NCBI RefSeq assembly: GCF_004217555.1
Contig: NZ_SHKW01000001.1
Span: 3,968,001 to 4,032,000 of the forward strand
Length of the DNA: 64,000 nt
Source of the DNA: Edaphobacter modestus
GTDB taxonomy: Bacteria > Acidobacteriota > Terriglobia > Terriglobales > Acidobacteriaceae
Reading direction: 5' to 3'
This document shows, piece by piece, positions 8,840 to 18,168 of this stretch. A program made the position numbers and the translations under genes. The notes below the pieces were generated by a model. It saw only the letters and a program-made list of their open reading frames with translations, ran no database searches and was not told where the DNA came from. Each line of letters opens with the position of its first letter. The first letter of the stretch is position 1.

Positions 8840-9364
8840 ATGCGTCGAAGCGTTGCAGGCTGTGCGGTGGCATGGGTGATGATGTGCGGCGGAGCATTGG
8901 CCCAGGCGCCGGCGGGTGCTGTGGCCGAAGTACAACACAGCTATGAAGGTGTGAAGGCCAACATTCTGAAGTCGGCCGATAAGATGCCTGCGGGTGACTA
9001 CACCTACAAACCGGTTCCGGATGTCCGCACATACGCCCGCGTTGTGAACCACATCAGTGAGGCACAGCTGCGTAGCTGTGGTGCGCTGAATGGAACGCCC
9101 GCCGATAAGCTGGCGAAGGTTCCACCGGAGACCGCGGACAAAGATGCGGTCGTAACCGCACTCAAGGCGTCCTTTGCGGAGTGCGACAAAGCCTTCGCCT
9201 CCCTGACGGACGCGATCCTGCTGGAGATGGTGACGGTGGGACAGGGCAAGCGTTCGCGCATCGGAGTTGTGTGGGGAACGGTCTCGCATGACAACGAGCA
9301 GTACGCGACGCTGGCGCTCTATCTAAGGTTGAAGGGGATCGCTCCACCGAGCAGCGAGAAGTAG
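8840..9364 (+). CDS. Secreted DinB-family protein
   Basis: A 174-residue protein with a signal peptide (MRRSVAGCAVAWVMMCGGALAQ) and a DinB/YfiT-like four-helix bundle (VKANILKSADKMPAGDYTYKP, TYARVVNHISEAQLRSC, VVWGTVSHDNEQYATLALYLRL). The metal-site histidines of cytosolic DinB proteins are represented by NHI and SHD. DinB-like proteins are often thiol transferases; for the exported acidobacterial kind no function is known. It is followed after 17 bases by the DUF1810 gene. Confidence 0.8.
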   Translation: MRRSVAGCAVAWVMMCGGALAQAPAGAVAEVQHSYEGVKANILKSADKMPAGDYTYKPVPDVRTYARVVNHISEAQLRSCGALNGTPADKLAKVPPETADKDAVVTALKASFAECDKAFASLTDAILLEMVTVGQGKRSRIGVVWGTVSHDNEQYATLALYLRLKGIAPPSSEK

Positions 9365-9381
9365 TTCAACAAGGAGCCCGC

Positions 9382-9819
9382 ATGGCTTCAGCAAAAGGCG
9401 AGTACGATCTGGAGCGGTTCCTCGAAGCGCAGGCCGGTGTCTACGAACGGGCCTGCGCCGAGCTTCGCGCCGGAATGAAGCAGAGCCACTGGATGTGGTT
9501 CATCTTTCCCCAGATTCACGGCCTGGGATCGAGCGAGATGGCGGTTCGTTACGCTATCTCCTCGATCGAGGAAGCACACGCCTATCTTGAGCATCCTGTG
9601 CTGGGCCAAAGGATACGCGAATGCACAAGCATCGTGATTGCTCTCGAAGGCCGGACGGCGGAACAGATCTTTGGCTATCCCGACAACCTGAAATTTCATT
9701 CGAGTATGACATTGTTTGCACAGGCAGCGACGATCTCTGAAGAGGACCTGATCTTCAGTCAGGCTCTCGATAAATATTTTTCGGGCAGAGAAGACCCGGG
9801 GACGGTGCAGCGGCTCTAA
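9382..9819 (+). CDS. DUF1810 family protein
   Basis: A 145-residue cytosolic protein matching DUF1810 over its full length: YDLERFLEAQ, SHWMWFIFPQIHGLGSSEMA, YLEHPVLGQRIREC, IFGYPDNLKFHSSMTLFA. The family is widespread and its biochemical role is not established. A GGAG ribosome site lies before the ATG, and the gene follows the DinB-like gene by 17 bases, so they are likely co-transcribed. Confidence 0.88.
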   Translation: MASAKGEYDLERFLEAQAGVYERACAELRAGMKQSHWMWFIFPQIHGLGSSEMAVRYAISSIEEAHAYLEHPVLGQRIRECTSIVIALEGRTAEQIFGYPDNLKFHSSMTLFAQAATISEEDLIFSQALDKYFSGREDPGTVQRL

Positions 9820-9845
9820 CAGAGGTACAAGGAGCACGCACGTCC

Positions 9846-10607
9846 ATGGCCAGCGGAGCACAGCGCGTAAGGAATGCTGTTGCTATAGCGATTACGCTGG
9901 GCTGCGTGATGACCTTAGTGGGTTGCGGCAAACGCGAAGAGGCGCATGCAACTGCACCCGTAGCCCCAGTGAAGGTACCGGAGATGAAGCCTGCACCTGC
10001 GACTCCCATCCACACCGAACGGATCGAGCTGGGTGGTGAGACGTGGGATCCGGAATGGGACAAGATCGTCGAGCTGGCGCTGCCTCCAGCGATGCTCACG
10101 CGCCAGGTTCCTCGCGATGTACAGCGTTTCTGTCCACGGTTTTACGAGATGGCTGAGGTTGATAAGCGCGCCTTCTGGGCGTACTTCTTTCAGGCGTTGG
10201 CCGGTGCCGAGGCAGGGCTCGATCCGACCACCCGAGTACGACATACGGAGCCAGAGGTAGCCGTGATCGACAAGGTGAGCGGACGCGCGGTGCGGAGCGA
10301 GGGACTTCTGCAGCTGACCTACGAAGATCAGCGGCGGTACGGATGCGACTTCGACTGGGATCACGATAAAACGATGAAGCACGACGACCCGGACAAGACA
10401 ATTCTGCAACCGAAGAACAATCTCGAATGCGGCGTGAAGATTCTTGAGAACCAGATCATCGATCAGCACAAGCCACTGTTGTCCAATTCTGGCTATTGGT
10501 CCACGTTGCGGTCTGGAAACATGGATTATCGCCTCTTAGCGAAGCAGATGACGAATGTTCCCCTTGCCTGCAAGGCAAGAAACAGCAGAACTGTGGCGTC
10601 TCGCTGA
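9846..10607 (+). CDS. Lysozyme-fold (transglycosylase-like) lipoprotein
   Basis: A 253-residue exported protein: TLGCVMTLVGC gives a lipobox. The mature region contains KRAFWAYFFQALAGAEAGLDP, whose Glu is placed like the catalytic Glu of lysozyme-like domains, then SEGLLQLTYEDQRRYGC and PKNNLECGVKILENQI, the usual helices of an SLT-type fold. It may cut or bind peptidoglycan in the periplasm. The last dozen residues are basic and not typical of the family. Third gene of the 8840-10607 run. Confidence 0.68.
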   Translation: MASGAQRVRNAVAIAITLGCVMTLVGCGKREEAHATAPVAPVKVPEMKPAPATPIHTERIELGGETWDPEWDKIVELALPPAMLTRQVPRDVQRFCPRFYEMAEVDKRAFWAYFFQALAGAEAGLDPTTRVRHTEPEVAVIDKVSGRAVRSEGLLQLTYEDQRRYGCDFDWDHDKTMKHDDPDKTILQPKNNLECGVKILENQIIDQHKPLLSNSGYWSTLRSGNMDYRLLAKQMTNVPLACKARNSRTVASR

Positions 10608-10868
10608 GCCGACGGAATCGTTTGCGTGTCTCGCAAAGAGAGGATCTGCGTGATCCAGCATGCAGGTCCCTGGCGTTCACATGCCCTTCGGCCAATACCT
10701 TGTGGCTTCGATCGATTCGCCCATCTCAAGCAGGCTCTTAAGCTCGATAGGATCGGAGGCCAGCCTCCGGACACGCTCTGGAGAAACTTCGTTTCTGGTT
10801 TCTCCATCGTGTGTACGACTGTGAGCCTGACGCGGAAGACTGTATCCACATCCATCGTTGTCGGGGCA
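10608..10868. other. Gap without a supported gene
   Basis: Overlapping frames on both strands show no family motif and no convincing ribosome site. A small GGAGG/CCTCC hairpin occurs at about 10755-10768. The only clear structure is the hairpin at 10869-10909, listed separately. Confidence 0.4.
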
Positions 10869-10909
10869 GAAATCTCCCGAGTGGAGAAGGTCGCTCCTCA
10901 GGAGATTTC
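10869..10909 (-). terminator. Long hairpin just after the FecR-domain gene
   Basis: A nine-base perfect stem, GAAATCTCC (10869-10877) with GGAGATTTC (10901-10909), encloses a second small stem GGAG/CTCC (10883-10886, 10894-10897). It begins eight bases past the stop of the minus-strand FecR/DUF6600 gene. There is no T-tract, so it may stabilise the 3' end rather than terminate on its own. Confidence 0.42.
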
Positions 10910-10916
10910 GGCTGTT

Positions 10917-12701
10917 CTATCTGCGTCCGCCACCGCCACTGGATGCGCCTGATCCACCACCGCCGCCAGCAGTACCACCACCGCCACCACCGGCCATCGA
11001 GCCGCTCCCACCTCCTCCACCGCCGCGGGAAGAACCTCCTCCTCCTCCTCCGCCGCCGCCCATTGATCCGGAGGCGCCAGGGCCGACACTATGGAATCCG
11101 CCGGATGCGCCCGCGCCGCCGCTGCTCTGGCTCTGACGGAACGCTGTCGCCGCCGCGTTGCCGCCCGGACTTCCCTGGAATGAGCCAGCCTGGCCATCGG
11201 CTCCTCGGCGGAACGACTGCGCATTGATGCCCGACTGAGGGTTGAAGCTCCCGGAACGGTTATTATTCAGGGTTCCCGACCGGGAGGCCATGGAAGCGCC
11301 TCGCTCACTCGCGACACCCGCAGGCATCGAGGGCTGTGTATAGATCTGGCGGTTTACGAATCCGCTCCGGTCTACATGGTTCGAGATTCCATGCAGATTT
11401 CCCAGTGCACCACGAGGAACACCGAGGCCTGCCGAGTTCTTCTGAAAGACGAAGTTTCCGGGCCGGTCGACCTTTGAAAAGACGAGCGGTGTGCGATTCG
11501 ACAGCAGCAGGGTGGAGTGGGGCACTCCCGTGGGACGTTCCGGTCCTGGAGGCCGAAGAGTCACTCCGCCGCGTGCGAATCCCTGTACTGGAACTCCCGG
11601 CTTGTCTGGAATGGGTCTTCCCTGCATGATGGGGAACCCATTGGCGAGGCCCATCCATGCCGAACCGGGACGCCAGCCCCATCCGACGCCCGGGCAGAAC
11701 GACCATGCTCCGGAGTGATAGGGCAGCCAGCCCCACGGATAAGGAGAGACCCATGAATAGCCCGCACCCTGATACCACGCCCATACTCCATTGCCATATG
11801 GGTCCCAGGCGCTGCTTGCCAGATACGGTCTCCACATCGAACCGCAGCCGCCCGCATTCACGAAACCGCCGTAGTAGTTCAGGTCTGAGATGCCATAGGA
11901 GTAGAGCGAACTTCCGTAGGGCTTCGCGCTGGCATAGCGATGTCGGTAGTCCTGCGAGTTCTCATCCCACTCGTCGTAGTCGGCTTCTTCGATGTCCTTC
12001 TTTACGTCGATCCTGCCAGCGGTGGAGGCGGTCGTGTCGTCCAGCGTCGCCGTGCGCTTCTTCGAGACTATCGCCGACGCCGCGCCTGCGTTCATCTCCA
12101 CTTCGCCATTGAAGACCGCGAGAACGGCCTTCTTGCCGTCCAGTTCCAGACGCAGGTGGGTTCCCGGCGTGACCTTCATAACGGCATCACCGGCCTTCAC
12201 GGTGAACTCATTGTCCCTGGTCTTTTCGAGATTCACGTAGGCCGTGCCTTTTACCAGCTTCACGGTCGAGGCCTTTACTCCGGTGCTGCGCAGAATCAGC
12301 TGCGGAAAGTCGACCTGCGATTCTGGAGCCAGGCGCAGGGTGCTTCCGTCTTCAAACTCGACCTCGGCATAGCCCTCGGAGGTTGCCAGCCGCGAGCCCT
12401 CGACAATTGGCATGTTCTGCATTGTGGCCTCGATCGTGCCGGTGCCGCGATCGAGCCCCAGCTTCCCTTGGGCCTGGCTTAGCCGCACGATCCGCACGTG
12501 CGAATCGCCTGGTCCAGCTCCGTCACTTTCCCTGGCGACGACAGGCGATTCAATCACACTCGCGTGGGGTACAGGCTTGAGGCTCGTAGGGTCGGGCTGT
12601 TGCGCATTCGCCGCAGCCGAACTTTGATCCTGAGCCACCGCCCGCCCGCCCGCCAGCACGACCATCAAACTCGCTACTGCAATAATCGAGACCGTCTTCA
12701 T
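10917..12701 (-). CDS. FecR-domain/DUF6600 surface protein with Gly-rich tail
   Basis: A 594-residue exported protein. After the signal peptide (to about residue 23, AVAQD) comes a FecR-like beta domain (GSRLATSEGYAEVEFEDGS, VKLVKGTAYVNLEK, VTPGTHLRLELDGKKAVLAV), then a Trp/Tyr-rich middle (WRPYLASSAWDPYGNGVWAW, WGWLPYHSGAWSFCPGVGWG) typical of DUF6600, and a low-complexity Ser/Gly tail ending in long glycine runs. Such proteins are common in Acidobacteriota; their role is unknown and surface or matrix placement is an inference. It is divergent from rsh. Confidence 0.8.
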   Translation of the reverse strand: MKTVSIIAVASLMVVLAGGRAVAQDQSSAAANAQQPDPTSLKPVPHASVIESPVVARESDGAGPGDSHVRIVRLSQAQGKLGLDRGTGTIEATMQNMPIVEGSRLATSEGYAEVEFEDGSTLRLAPESQVDFPQLILRSTGVKASTVKLVKGTAYVNLEKTRDNEFTVKAGDAVMKVTPGTHLRLELDGKKAVLAVFNGEVEMNAGAASAIVSKKRTATLDDTTASTAGRIDVKKDIEEADYDEWDENSQDYRHRYASAKPYGSSLYSYGISDLNYYGGFVNAGGCGSMWRPYLASSAWDPYGNGVWAWYQGAGYSWVSPYPWGWLPYHSGAWSFCPGVGWGWRPGSAWMGLANGFPIMQGRPIPDKPGVPVQGFARGGVTLRPPGPERPTGVPHSTLLLSNRTPLVFSKVDRPGNFVFQKNSAGLGVPRGALGNLHGISNHVDRSGFVNRQIYTQPSMPAGVASERGASMASRSGTLNNNRSGSFNPQSGINAQSFRRGADGQAGSFQGSPGGNAAATAFRQSQSSGGAGASGGFHSVGPGASGSMGGGGGGGGGSSRGGGGGGSGSMAGGGGGGTAGGGGGSGASSGGGGRR

Positions 12702-12920
12702 AAAGCACCGGCCCTTCTATCTTCCGGTCTGTCATTCCGCCACAGTACCGGGAGGCGAAAAAAGTATACGCTCCGTTTAGATATTCAGTCTCGGCAATTT
12801 GGGGACTATTTTTTCGCCGATTTCCGGGTTGGAATACAGGCCGCCAAGACCCTCCCTCCCGTTCCCCTTCCGGTCTGCCAAACATCTGGGAAAGGTTACC
12901 GTTACAGCCTATAATGGCCT

Positions 12921-15353
12921 ATGGCAATCGCAAATCCGGCCTCTCAGCAGGTCGGCTCCGAGCCAGATCCGCACAAAGAAGCTAAGGGTCAATCGGAGAA
13001 TTCCGAGATCGATGCCAGCGTCGAGTCGAATGCGACTCCGCTGACCATGGGTGCGTCTGCTCCTCCCGGGATGGTCCCGGCTGCTGGCGGGGAGGAGTCC
13101 TCCGCATCGCACCTTGCGGGGCTGTCGACAGGCGACATCAAGATCATCGACGACAAATTTCAGAAGCTGCTCGACACCGTTCACGAGAACCGGCCCGGGG
13201 ACGACCTCGAGATCATCCGCAAGGCATGGGGGTTCTGCCTGCAGCAGCACGAGGGGCAGAAGCGCGCCAGCGGAGAGCCATATGTGGTTCACCCGCTCGA
13301 AGTTGGGCAAGTTCTGGCGGAGCTCAAGATGGACTCGACCGCCATTGCCGCGGGTCTGCTGCACGACGCAGTCGAGGATACGGACGTGACGTCGGCTGAG
13401 ATCGCCAAGCGCTTCGGCGAGCAGGTCGCGCACATCGTCGAAGGCGTCACCAAGCTCGACAAGATCAAGTTCGCCAACCGCGAAGACCATCAGGCGGAGA
13501 ACATCCGCAAGATGCTTCTGGCGATGGTCACCGACGTTCGTGTGGTCATCATCAAGCTCGCGGACCGCCTGCACAACATGCGCACGCTCGAGCACCTGAA
13601 GCCGGAAAAGCAGCAGAAGATCGCGCGGGAGACGCTGGAGATCTACGCTCCTCTTGCGCACCGGCTCGGCATGGGCAAGCTGCGCGGCGAGCTTGAAGAC
13701 CTCGCCTTCCGCTATACCGATCCATTTGCCTACGAGCAGGTCTCGAACGAAGTGGACGCGCTACGCGGGGCCGGCGAAGAGTTCCTCAAGAAGATCGTCA
13801 CCCGGCTCGAAGAGAAGCTGCGCGAGTTCAAGATCGAAGGCCGCGTGGAGTGGCGCATCAAGCGTCTCTACTCCATCCAGCAAAAGCTGCAGGACCAGAA
13901 GATTCCGGTCGACCAGGTCTTTGATCTGCTCGCCATCCGCGTGATCACGCACACGGTTCAGGACTGCTACGCCCTGCTGGGTCTGCTGCACTCCATCTGG
14001 CGACCGGTGCCGGGCCGCATCAAGGACTTCATCGCGATGCCGCGACCGAATCTCTACCAGTCCTTGCACACCACGCTGATCGCCGACGGGGGACATCAGT
14101 TCGAGGTACAGATCCGCACCGAGGACATGCACCGTGTGGCCGAAGAGGGCATCGCCGCGCACTGGAAGTACAAGGCCGACGACAACGTCAGCGCCAAGGA
14201 CGAGCAGCGACTCGCCTGGGTTCGTCAGCTGATGGAGTGGCAGCGCGAGATGAGCGATCCCAACGAGTTCATGTCGACCTTGAAGATCGACCTGTACCCG
14301 GAGGAGGTCTACACCTTCACTCCCAAGGGCAAGGTGGTCGTTCTTCCCAAGGACGCCAGTCCCATCGACTTCGCCTATGCCATCCATACCGAGGTTGGAA
14401 ATACGACGGTGGGAGCAAAGGTAAACGGGCGCATCGTTCCGCTGCGCACCAGGCTCAAGAACGGCGACATCGTCGAGATCTCGACCCAGACCGGACATAC
14501 TCCCAGTCGGGACTGGTTGAGCTTTACCAAGAGCTCCAAGGCACGCAACAAGATCAAGCACTGGCTGAACGAACATCAGCGCCAGCGCGCCATGGAGATC
14601 GGGCGCAAGCTGCTGGACCGCGAAGCGCGCAAGTACAAGCTCGCGCTCAACAAGTACGGGACCGCAGATTACGATCGCGTTGCCACCGAGTATGGCCTGA
14701 CCTCCGAAGCCGAGTTGCTCGCGGGGATTGGTTTCGGCAAGTTCTCCTCCCGGCAGGTGCTCAACAAGTTGGAGCCGGGATCGAGCATGACTCCCGAGCC
14801 TGCGCAACCGGAGCATGGAACGGTTGGCAATGCGATCGGGCAGATGTCCGACGCGGTGAAGCGCGTCTTCTTCGGAAAAGGCTCGGAGTCGCTACAGGTA
14901 GAAGGTCAGGACGATCTGCTAGTCTACCGGGCACGATGTTGTAACCCGATCCGCGGCGAAGAGATCATCGGTTATGTCACGCGCGGCAAGGGCGTGGCGG
15001 TCCACGCGAGGAGCTGTCCAAACGTACAGAATCTGCTTTACGAATCCGATCGCAGAATTCAGGTGGAGTGGGCGCCGACGCCAGCAGAACGGGGGTCTAT
15101 GAAGGCTCAGACATATCCAGTAAAGCTGACGGTCATCTGCGAAGATCGGACCGGCATGTTGAAGGAGTTCACCGCCATTATCTCCGACGACGGCACCAAC
15201 ATTCGGAGTGTGGATACAAAGCCGCTTCCGGACGGCATGGCCGTGGTGGACTTTGTGATCGAGACCGTGGACGTGCGTCATCTGAATCGCCTGGTGGAAC
15301 GTCTGCGACGCGTTTCCGGCGTCCGCGAAGTCCAACGCGTGCAGAAGATCTGA
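12921..15353 (+). CDS. rsh: Bifunctional (p)ppGpp synthetase/hydrolase (RelA/SpoT)
   Basis: Long Rel-type enzyme of 810 residues that makes and degrades the stringent-response alarmone. After a non-conserved N-terminus of about 70 residues come the HD hydrolase (HPLEVGQ near 124, HDAVED at 148-153), the synthetase domain (RIKDFIAMPRPNLYQSLHTT), the TGS domain (VYTFTPKGKVVVLPKDASPIDFAY), a CC-containing zinc-finger-like region (RARCCNPIRGEEIIGY) and a C-terminal ACT domain. The intact HD residues argue for hydrolase activity. TATAAT lies only six bases before the called ATG and there is no ribosome site, so the mRNA may be leaderless or the true start may be downstream (ATG at 13047). Confidence 0.96.
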   Translation: MAIANPASQQVGSEPDPHKEAKGQSENSEIDASVESNATPLTMGASAPPGMVPAAGGEESSASHLAGLSTGDIKIIDDKFQKLLDTVHENRPGDDLEIIRKAWGFCLQQHEGQKRASGEPYVVHPLEVGQVLAELKMDSTAIAAGLLHDAVEDTDVTSAEIAKRFGEQVAHIVEGVTKLDKIKFANREDHQAENIRKMLLAMVTDVRVVIIKLADRLHNMRTLEHLKPEKQQKIARETLEIYAPLAHRLGMGKLRGELEDLAFRYTDPFAYEQVSNEVDALRGAGEEFLKKIVTRLEEKLREFKIEGRVEWRIKRLYSIQQKLQDQKIPVDQVFDLLAIRVITHTVQDCYALLGLLHSIWRPVPGRIKDFIAMPRPNLYQSLHTTLIADGGHQFEVQIRTEDMHRVAEEGIAAHWKYKADDNVSAKDEQRLAWVRQLMEWQREMSDPNEFMSTLKIDLYPEEVYTFTPKGKVVVLPKDASPIDFAYAIHTEVGNTTVGAKVNGRIVPLRTRLKNGDIVEISTQTGHTPSRDWLSFTKSSKARNKIKHWLNEHQRQRAMEIGRKLLDREARKYKLALNKYGTADYDRVATEYGLTSEAELLAGIGFGKFSSRQVLNKLEPGSSMTPEPAQPEHGTVGNAIGQMSDAVKRVFFGKGSESLQVEGQDDLLVYRARCCNPIRGEEIIGYVTRGKGVAVHARSCPNVQNLLYESDRRIQVEWAPTPAERGSMKAQTYPVKLTVICEDRTGMLKEFTAIISDDGTNIRSVDTKPLPDGMAVVDFVIETVDVRHLNRLVERLRRVSGVREVQRVQKI

Positions 15354-15369
15354 CGGAGGTTGTTCGCGT

Positions 15370-16755
15370 TTGTCTGAAATGCTCGGTTCGCTCACTCGAC
15401 GAAGGGTTCTGAAACTTACAGGGATGACTGCAATCGCATCGGCCCTCGAAACAGTTCCGGCTATGGCGGAAGCCGGACCCGATCACACCCTTACCATCGC
15501 TCCTTATTCGCTCGAAATCTCGGCGCGCCGCTTCATCAAAACGATCGCGTACAACGGACAGGTTCCGGGGCCACTGCTGCGTCTCAGGGAGGGCGTGCCC
15601 GTCACGATCGGCGTAACCAACCGCAGCAGCGATGACGAGATCGTGCACTGGCACGGTCTGTTTCTTCCGCCCGAGGTGGACGGCGCAATGGAGGAGGGAA
15701 CACCTCATATCCCTGCCGGTAGCTCCGCGAGTTATACCTTTACCCCGACTCCTCCGGGATTTCGCTGGTACCACACCCACACCTTTGCCGGCCGCGACCT
15801 GAAGAAAGGCCTTTACTCCGGCCAACATGGCTTTCTGATGGTGGAACCGCGCGAGAATCCGGCGCGATACGATCAGGAGTTCTTTCTCGCCCTGCACGAC
15901 TGGGGAGCAAGCATGGTGGGGAGCGACGATGGCTCGATGAGCGCGGTCTACGACTCCTCGACCATCAATGGAAAGACCCTCGGCTTCGGCGAGCCGCTGC
16001 GGGTGAAGCAGGGTCAGCGCGTTCTGCTGCACATCGTCAACACCAGCGCTACCGATGTGCACTGGCTGGCCCTGGCCGGCCACCAACTGCGTGTGGTCGC
16101 ACTCGATGGCAACCCGGTACCCGCACCGAAGGCGGTCTCGATGGTGCGCCTCTCCCCCGCCGAACGGGTTACCGCCGAAGTAGAGATGAATCATCCCGGA
16201 GTATGGGTTCTGGGTGAGGTCCGCAAACACGTGATGGCCGCCGGCATGGGCATCGTAGTCGAATACGCGGACCGTTCCGGAAAGCCCGTCTGGCAGCAGC
16301 CGCAAACTCTCGAGTGGGACTACCTGTGGTTCTCTGCCCCCGGGCCAATCGAATCTGCACGCGGCGAACCTTCAGCGGAGATTAATGTCACTGTGATTCC
16401 ATTGGTCTTTCAGTCCAAGTTCGTAGGGCACGGAGCCATGGATCGCTGGTTGATTAACGGAAGATCGTTTCCCGACACCGAGACGGTGGCGCTGAAGCAG
16501 GGCCAGCGTTATCGGCTGGTGCTGAAGAACAAAAGTATGGATGACCATCCCGTGCATCTGCACCGTCAAACGTTTGAGCTTCGGCGACTGGCTGGGCGAG
16601 AGACACAGGGTATTTTGAAAGACACACTCCTGGTGAGCGCAGGTACAGAGGCGGAGGTTGAGTTCACCGCAAACCGCCCGGGTCTGACGCTCTTTCACTG
16701 CCACCAACAGGACCACATGGACATGGGCTTCATGATGCTCTTCCTGTGCTCCTGA
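15370..16755 (+). CDS. Tat-exported multicopper oxidase
   Basis: A 461-residue three-domain laccase-like oxidase. The twin-arginine signal (TRRRVLKLTG) predicts folded export. All copper motifs are present: HWHG (93-96), WYHTH (134-138), HPVHLH near 391 and HCHQQDHMDMGFM near 443-455. It probably oxidises metal ions (Cu+, Mn2+) or phenolics. The TTG start at 15370 is preferred over ATG 15379 because GGAGG sits ten bases upstream of it. The gene follows rsh by 16 bases and overlaps the next gene's 5' end. Confidence 0.9.
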   Translation: MSEMLGSLTRRRVLKLTGMTAIASALETVPAMAEAGPDHTLTIAPYSLEISARRFIKTIAYNGQVPGPLLRLREGVPVTIGVTNRSSDDEIVHWHGLFLPPEVDGAMEEGTPHIPAGSSASYTFTPTPPGFRWYHTHTFAGRDLKKGLYSGQHGFLMVEPRENPARYDQEFFLALHDWGASMVGSDDGSMSAVYDSSTINGKTLGFGEPLRVKQGQRVLLHIVNTSATDVHWLALAGHQLRVVALDGNPVPAPKAVSMVRLSPAERVTAEVEMNHPGVWVLGEVRKHVMAAGMGIVVEYADRSGKPVWQQPQTLEWDYLWFSAPGPIESARGEPSAEINVTVIPLVFQSKFVGHGAMDRWLINGRSFPDTETVALKQGQRYRLVLKNKSMDDHPVHLHRQTFELRRLAGRETQGILKDTLLVSAGTEAEVEFTANRPGLTLFHCHQQDHMDMGFMMLFLCS

Positions 16756-17594
16756 ACCCTTTGCTTGAATACGGGAAACTCGTTTTGGGAAACCCAAAGA
16801 GACTGCTGTATCTATTCGTATTCTTCGCGTTACTGAGCGCAGGAGTGCTCGATGCGAAGGCGCAAGGCAACTACGAGGTCCAGGTCTACGGATCGGACAC
16901 CGTCGCCCCGAAGAGCACGATGGTGGAGCTGCATTCCAACTTCACTCCAAAGGGGTCGACGTCGACAGACGACGGAACCTATCCAACAAATCATCAACTT
17001 CACGAAACCCTCGAAATTACGCAGGGCCTCAATAGCTGGTCGGAGGTCGGATTCTATCTCTTTACCAGCTGGCAGGACGGTCACGGCGTGCAATGGGTCG
17101 GTGACCACATCCGCCCCCGTGTCCGCGTGCCGGACTCGTGGCACTGGCCGGTGGGCGTGAGTCTCTCGACCGAGGTTGGCTATCAACGCTCCCAGTACTC
17201 GCCCGACACCTGGACGTGGGAGATCCGGCCCATCGTCGATAAATCGATCGGTCGGTGGTATCTCGCCGTCAATCCTGCCCTGGAGCGGACATGGCACGGG
17301 CCCGATACCTCCCAGGGAGTCGGCTTCGCGCCAGGGGCGAAGGTCGGGTACGACTTCTCCCGGAAGGTGAGTGGCGGCTTTGAGTACTACGGCAACTTCG
17401 GGCGCGTGTGGTCCTTCAGTCCACTGCACGATCAACAGCAGCAGATCTTCGCGGTCACCGACCTGAACGTCTCGCCGAAGTGGGAGCTTAATTTCGGGGT
17501 CGGCATGGGTTCCACGGCGTCCACCGATCACCTCATCGTGAAGGCGATCGTCGGCCGGCGCTTCAACTGGGGCAAGCCCTCTCCTGTGGAGTAG
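16746..17594 (+). CDS. Putative outer-membrane beta-barrel protein
   Basis: About 282 residues with a signal peptide (LYLFVFFALLSAGVLDAKAQG) followed by regular amphipathic strands (LEITQGLNSWSEVGFYLF, FGRVWSFSP, WELNFGVGMG) that resemble the meta-pathway/DUF-type barrel family. It overlaps the multicopper oxidase end, so a partner role such as substrate passage or copper handling is possible but inferred. The exact start is unclear: GTG 16746, TTG 16761 and later TTG codons are all available. Confidence 0.66.
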   Translation: MLLNPLLEYGKLVLGNPKRLLYLFVFFALLSAGVLDAKAQGNYEVQVYGSDTVAPKSTMVELHSNFTPKGSTSTDDGTYPTNHQLHETLEITQGLNSWSEVGFYLFTSWQDGHGVQWVGDHIRPRVRVPDSWHWPVGVSLSTEVGYQRSQYSPDTWTWEIRPIVDKSIGRWYLAVNPALERTWHGPDTSQGVGFAPGAKVGYDFSRKVSGGFEYYGNFGRVWSFSPLHDQQQQIFAVTDLNVSPKWELNFGVGMGSTASTDHLIVKAIVGRRFNWGKPSPVE

Positions 17595-17599
17595 ATGCT

Positions 17600-17938
17600 T
17601 CAGCGCGGATCTTCGCGCTGCTCCTGTTGCTCGCGCTTTTTGACGGCCTTGTCTTTGCGTACCTTGTTGGCAATTGCGCCTGCACCTGCTCCTGCTGCGC
17701 CGCCGATCAGCGCGCCCTTTCCTCCTCCGGCAAGGGCGCCCACGACTGCGCCTCCTGCGGCGGTTCCACCAACCACTTTAGCTCCGGTGTGTTTGCGATG
17801 ATCCTTTTCCGTCTGTTCCCGTTCGGCACGATCGTGGGCAGCCTGCGAGGTCTCCTGAGGGCCAGCGTATGCGAGAGTAGCCGGGACACTCATGATCGAA
17901 CTCAGTACAGCAACTCCGACGATACGGTTCAGGTTCAT
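17600..17938 (-). CDS. Glycine-zipper exported protein
   Basis: A 112-residue protein. The start at 17938 is fixed by AGGAGGAT upstream and by the signal peptide MNLNRIVGVAVLSSIMS...AYA. A charged stretch (HDRAEREQTEKDHRKHTG) precedes a glycine-zipper segment (GGTAAGGAVVGALAGGGKGA, IGGAAGAGAGAI) that would insert in a membrane, then a basic tail. Function is unknown; similar small proteins act in envelope stress. Converges on the barrel gene with five bases between stops. Confidence 0.75.
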   Translation of the reverse strand: MNLNRIVGVAVLSSIMSVPATLAYAGPQETSQAAHDRAEREQTEKDHRKHTGAKVVGGTAAGGAVVGALAGGGKGALIGGAAGAGAGAIANKVRKDKAVKKREQQEQREDPR

Positions 17939-18168
17939 CCTTATCCTCCTGAAGCTTTCGCTGTTCCAGAACCGTTGGATGCCGGGCCCGTCCCTTCCTT
18001 CCGGGAGAATCGCTCGTTCGAGCAAAGATTAATTTCGACAATCTGGAGAAAAGTTGGCTGCGGTGAACTAAAAAGTTGTCGGAGAATTTCGTGCGTAACC
18101 CCGCTTAATTTTGGATTGCCTTTTGTTGGGCCTCTGCTATTCTCTCAGCCGAACATCCTGAGGCACCG

